Origin: Marchantia polymorpha subsp. ruderalis
Taxonomy: Eukaryota; Streptophyta; Marchantiopsida; Marchantiales; Marchantiaceae
DNA length: 64,000 nt
Reading direction: 5' to 3'
Assembly: GCA_037833965.1 (NCBI GenBank)
Contig: AP031358.1
Coordinates: forward strand, 4,782,001 to 4,846,000
The notes under the pieces are model-generated. The model was not told where the DNA came from and ran no database searches. It saw only the letters and a program-made list of their open reading frames with translations. Both the position numbers and the translations under genes were made by a program. Shown here in pieces: positions 61,296 to 64,000 of this stretch (its first letter is position 1; the number at the start of each line of letters is the position of its first letter).

Positions 61296-61938
61296 CAGAA
61301 GCGTAGGTAACGATTCACCCACGCCTGCGACCTTCCACTCGTATTTTTAACAAAGACCGTCATGAACAGAATCGAGTCTTGACAACTTTTTGCTGAACAC
61401 CTTTACGTAGTCAACCAGCTCTCCTTTCACGATGATGAGTTCTCCTAGAACATCTGTGAAAAAGCTTCCATGATAAGGCACTCCGTAGTAGAAGAAGCCT
61501 CTCAGATTTTGAACGAGTGGTTTTTGCTCGAATATCCTCGTCAAAGCTTTCGTAAGCTTGTCGACAAATTTCTTTTGCAATTATTCCTCCCAAATTCTGA
61601 CCAACGAATATGACTGGTCCGGTTGTACCAACACCTGCCATTATGAGCTCTTGCAACAAAGTCTCTGACACTTGAAATATATCCATCAACCCATTTTTGC
61701 TATCCTTCTTTATGCTGGCGTCGTAGGAGACTGCTATTCGACGCAAGCTAGGGTTGTCTTCTTGAAGCCACTTCAACCATACTTCTGATGTCTTAGATGA
61801 AATCTCCAAGTCGAAAGATGTTGTTCACCCGCAGGCCCTGGCCGAAGACCATGGAAGAACACAACGTCAATCTGTTTTTATATGCAGAGCTCAGCTCGTG
61901 AACTGCATCACTCTTCTGAACACATCGCATTGTAGATT
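61296..61938 (-). pseudogene. SERAC1-like hydrolase exon, gene copy C (disrupted)
   Basis: Counterpart of the 653-base exon in copies A and B. Readable parts are VVFFHGLRPGPAGEQHLSTW, SLRRIAVSYDASIKKDSK, VGQNLGGIIAKEICRQAY and LRGFFYYGVPYHGSFFTD, but they are in different frames: at least two frameshifts, one near 61540-61580 and one near 61850-61890. The nucleophile serine is lost (GQNLGG) and the AG acceptor is changed (TTGACTGA). It is non-functional as a hydrolase. Confidence 0.78.
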
Positions 61939-62989
61939 TCAGTCAAGAAATAACAATCCTTACAGTTTTACTGAACAAGAACTTTGAAGTGAGATTCTGT
62001 CGTCCGGATAGCTAGGGTATGAGAAGGATACACATCGAGGATATTTCAAGCATTATATGCAAGAGAAGTGAAATATGAAAAGGTAAAGGTCCGAATAGAA
62101 GGCATGATGAAGACGATTGTAATATCGTCATCGTCATTTGCAGGACTCTTGGACTTCAGAGGAAGTAATCTTGCACATGGTGTTTAAATTCACATGTTCG
62201 CTGCCTAGAAGCATAAAGAAGATAACAATCTTGAATGAATGATGCTAAGCTCATGCTCAAACTCACAGGCTTTATTGTGCAGTTGGAATTAAGACGGTGA
62301 AAATCAGCAGAAGCTAATACGAGAATGACGTAAGACTTTCGTGTGACAAAACTGAGAAAACTGAGAGAGATTTCCGCACCTGCTTCCAACCAGATTTCCG
62401 GAACCTTACAGCACGATGTGCCCTGGAGAGTTCAATTTCCCGCGACCTGGGATCCGGAAAGCATAGAAATAAAAGAATCAATAAGTATCATGTTCATATT
62501 TAGAGGTGAGAGCTGCTACATGGAACCATGCAAAGGTATACTTTTTAACGCTTAAGAACCGCCACCGTTGTAAGAGAAAAGAAAAAATTTCTTCGTTTAT
62601 GGATACTCTTGTCCTCTCAGACCTTGGCATTATCAAGCATGTGAAAGGCACTATGCCATTATATATCTCCAGGGCTGGTGCAACCAAAATCTGATGTTAC
62701 ATATGTATATCCAAATTAGTAACTGTAACGCAACCTTTGACATTAAATTAAATCTTTCTCCAAGGATAAATGACGGAATAAACGGCCGTAGTCTACTACC
62801 TTCGATGAATTCAAGTCCTGGAGATAGTTTTATACTCAAGGAGCTTTAGATCCTCGTGTATAAAACTTCCTTCTACCAGTTGATTACTGTGCTTGAGGTT
62901 CGAATCAGACCTCAAAGAAGGATAGAGAATAGCCACTAATGAGGTTCGAGGTTTTGCAGCTCAAGAATTCCGATGTTCGCACATGATGG
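61939..62989. other. Intron or upstream DNA of copy C, no separate gene seen
   Basis: Aligns with the upstream flanks of copies A (43440-44230) and B (48620-49170), sharing CTGCTTCCAACCAGATT and GAGGTGAGAGCTGC landmarks. No convincing frame. Probably intron. Confidence 0.4.
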
Positions 62990-63202
62990 TCAATCACTTC
63001 CTAATTTCACGGAATCTGGAACAAATGTCCGATTACAACATTTTAAGCTGAAGGCTACAGTACGCAATCCAATATCAAGAACATATGAGTTCGAGATGTC
63101 AGGCGGAATAGCATTCTTCGCCATGGCATATGGAAAAAAGACCTCCGAAACCCACTGCTTATTCCTGTACTCTCGAACCTGACAAAGTGCTGAAAAACAC
63201 AA
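62990..63202 (-). other. Conserved exon-like segment (KQWVSEVFFPYAMAKN), copy C
   Basis: Minus-strand frame KQWVSEVFFPYAMAKNAIPP, SYVLDIGLRTVAFSLKCC, ending FVPDSVKLGSD. The DNA is conserved at 44250-44450 (left arm) and 48270-48620 (right arm), but the frame is interrupted there. Could be an exon intact only in C or a conserved intron. Confidence 0.3.
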
Positions 63203-63417
63203 TGTACTTGCGTATTAGCATGTTTCACAGTATTTGGGAAAAACCCAACACCATTCTTTGAGGTAGGTATACTGTAAGTTTTTGGACAAATCCCCTTGTC
63301 ACCAAGAAAGCAGACAACTGTCCATCAAACTCTATTACGAATCAATCACATCTTCTACACATCTTCTCGAAAGTTTTTGTACTCACATCGTGGCTGGAGT
63401 TGGTGGATCCATTGTTG

Positions 63418-63690
63418 TCAATTCAGGACGAGAACCAGATCTGCTTTTCCAGTCTGCGCCCCATGGAAACAGATATCAGAGCCAAAGACAAGCAAGTAAA
63501 TCTGAAGCGAGGAATCCTCCGTATAGGCAACTGCAGCTATAACCGAGTTCTTCTCGAGTCCATCAAGACATATATTTCCTACCAATGGGTCTCTTGTAAC
63601 CAGAATAGACATAGAAATAGAAATGATTTTGCCTCGCAATTCGACAAATTTGACTATCGTGTGAATAAGCGCATCAACGAGATAGCACAT
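63418..63690 (-). pseudogene. Upstream exon-like segment of hydrolase-NB-ARC family, copy C
   Basis: Minus strand: LVTRDPLVGNICLDGLEKNS and VIAAVAYTEDSSLQIYLLV. Closely matches copy D (33665-33943). It lies about 1.5 kb upstream of the damaged hydrolase exon on the same strand, consistent with an N-terminal exon. Function unassigned; armadillo-like helices are a possibility. Confidence 0.4.
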
Positions 63691-63849
63691 GGATTGGACA
63701 TGACATCATCTATGAAAAGTTTTAGTACTGACTTTGAATCGAACACTTCCTTGCGGATTAGCCTTCAATGCGCTGATGGAGTTGACAACTAGCTTACAGA
63801 CCTACCTTAGCTCAAATATTCAGTACATACTAGCATGCACGATGTTAAA

Positions 63850-64000
63850 GACGGTAGTAGCTACGCACCCAAGTAACAGTCAGACTGGAGGCAACAAGGA
63901 TAAATCTGCTGAATTCCTCGTGGAAACTACTCCGTTTGTCCTCGTAACACACACAACGAGTAGTATCAAGAAAATCGACAGACAGCCTCCCGAACAAAAC
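63850..64000 (-). pseudogene. Conserved exon-like segment (VLFGRLS...), copy C, cut by window edge
   Basis: Open from the window edge: VLFGRLSVDFLDTTRC, YEDKRSSFHEEFSRFILVAS, VTWVRSYYRL. Matches 34473-34664 with mostly conservative changes, which supports a coding origin. More of this gene should lie right of the window. Confidence 0.4.

Overview
The window is nuclear DNA of a land plant, most likely a lycophyte or bryophyte-grade plant (Selaginella-like). That is inferred from intron-containing host genes joining an alpha/beta-hydrolase to the start of an NB-ARC domain, and from Ty3/gypsy elements whose primer site fits tRNA-Asp and Ty1/copia pieces whose primer site fits initiator tRNA-Met. 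No bacterial, organellar, tRNA or rRNA genes were seen.

Region 1 (1-18857) is a young, GC-rich Ty3/gypsy array on the minus strand. It reads LTR (13458-18857), gag-protease, pol, LTR (2241-7640), then a second internal region cut by the left window edge. Each LTR is 5400 bp and carries a 1045-residue open reading frame lying wholly in U3, before the TATA box. I see one base difference between the two LTRs.

Region 2 (18858-33378) is a graveyard: the integrase end and LTR of an opposite-strand relative, a series of LTR pieces of the same superfamily, several with a perfect LTR start and a truncated far end, an unidentified 1.4-kb insert, and two nested Ty1/copia remnants.

Region 3 (33379-55698 and 60582-64000) is AT-rich host DNA built from repeated copies of one gene type: a SERAC1-like alpha/beta-hydrolase followed by an NB-ARC P-loop exon. 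Copy A (minus, about 42.1-43.4 kb) and copy B (plus, about 49.2-50.6 kb) sit in the arms of a large inverted repeat (about 39.6-44.8 and 47.8-52.5 kb). Copy C (minus, about 55.6-61.9 kb) is a pseudogene. Upstream-type pieces recur at 33.6-34.7 kb and 63.3-64.0 kb. An older LTR relic lies at 36.2-38.6 kb, and a foldback element with stacked hairpins at 44900-45295.

Region 4 (55704-60576) is a solo LTR of a second subfamily with a perfect 5-bp target duplication. It sits inside the P-loop codons of copy C. It also carries a relative of the U3 protein upstream of its TATA box. The strongest candidate for something undescribed is this U3-encoded protein family, seen in at least three diverged LTR groups, together with the short DNA palindromes that stud the LTRs and form the protein's linker.
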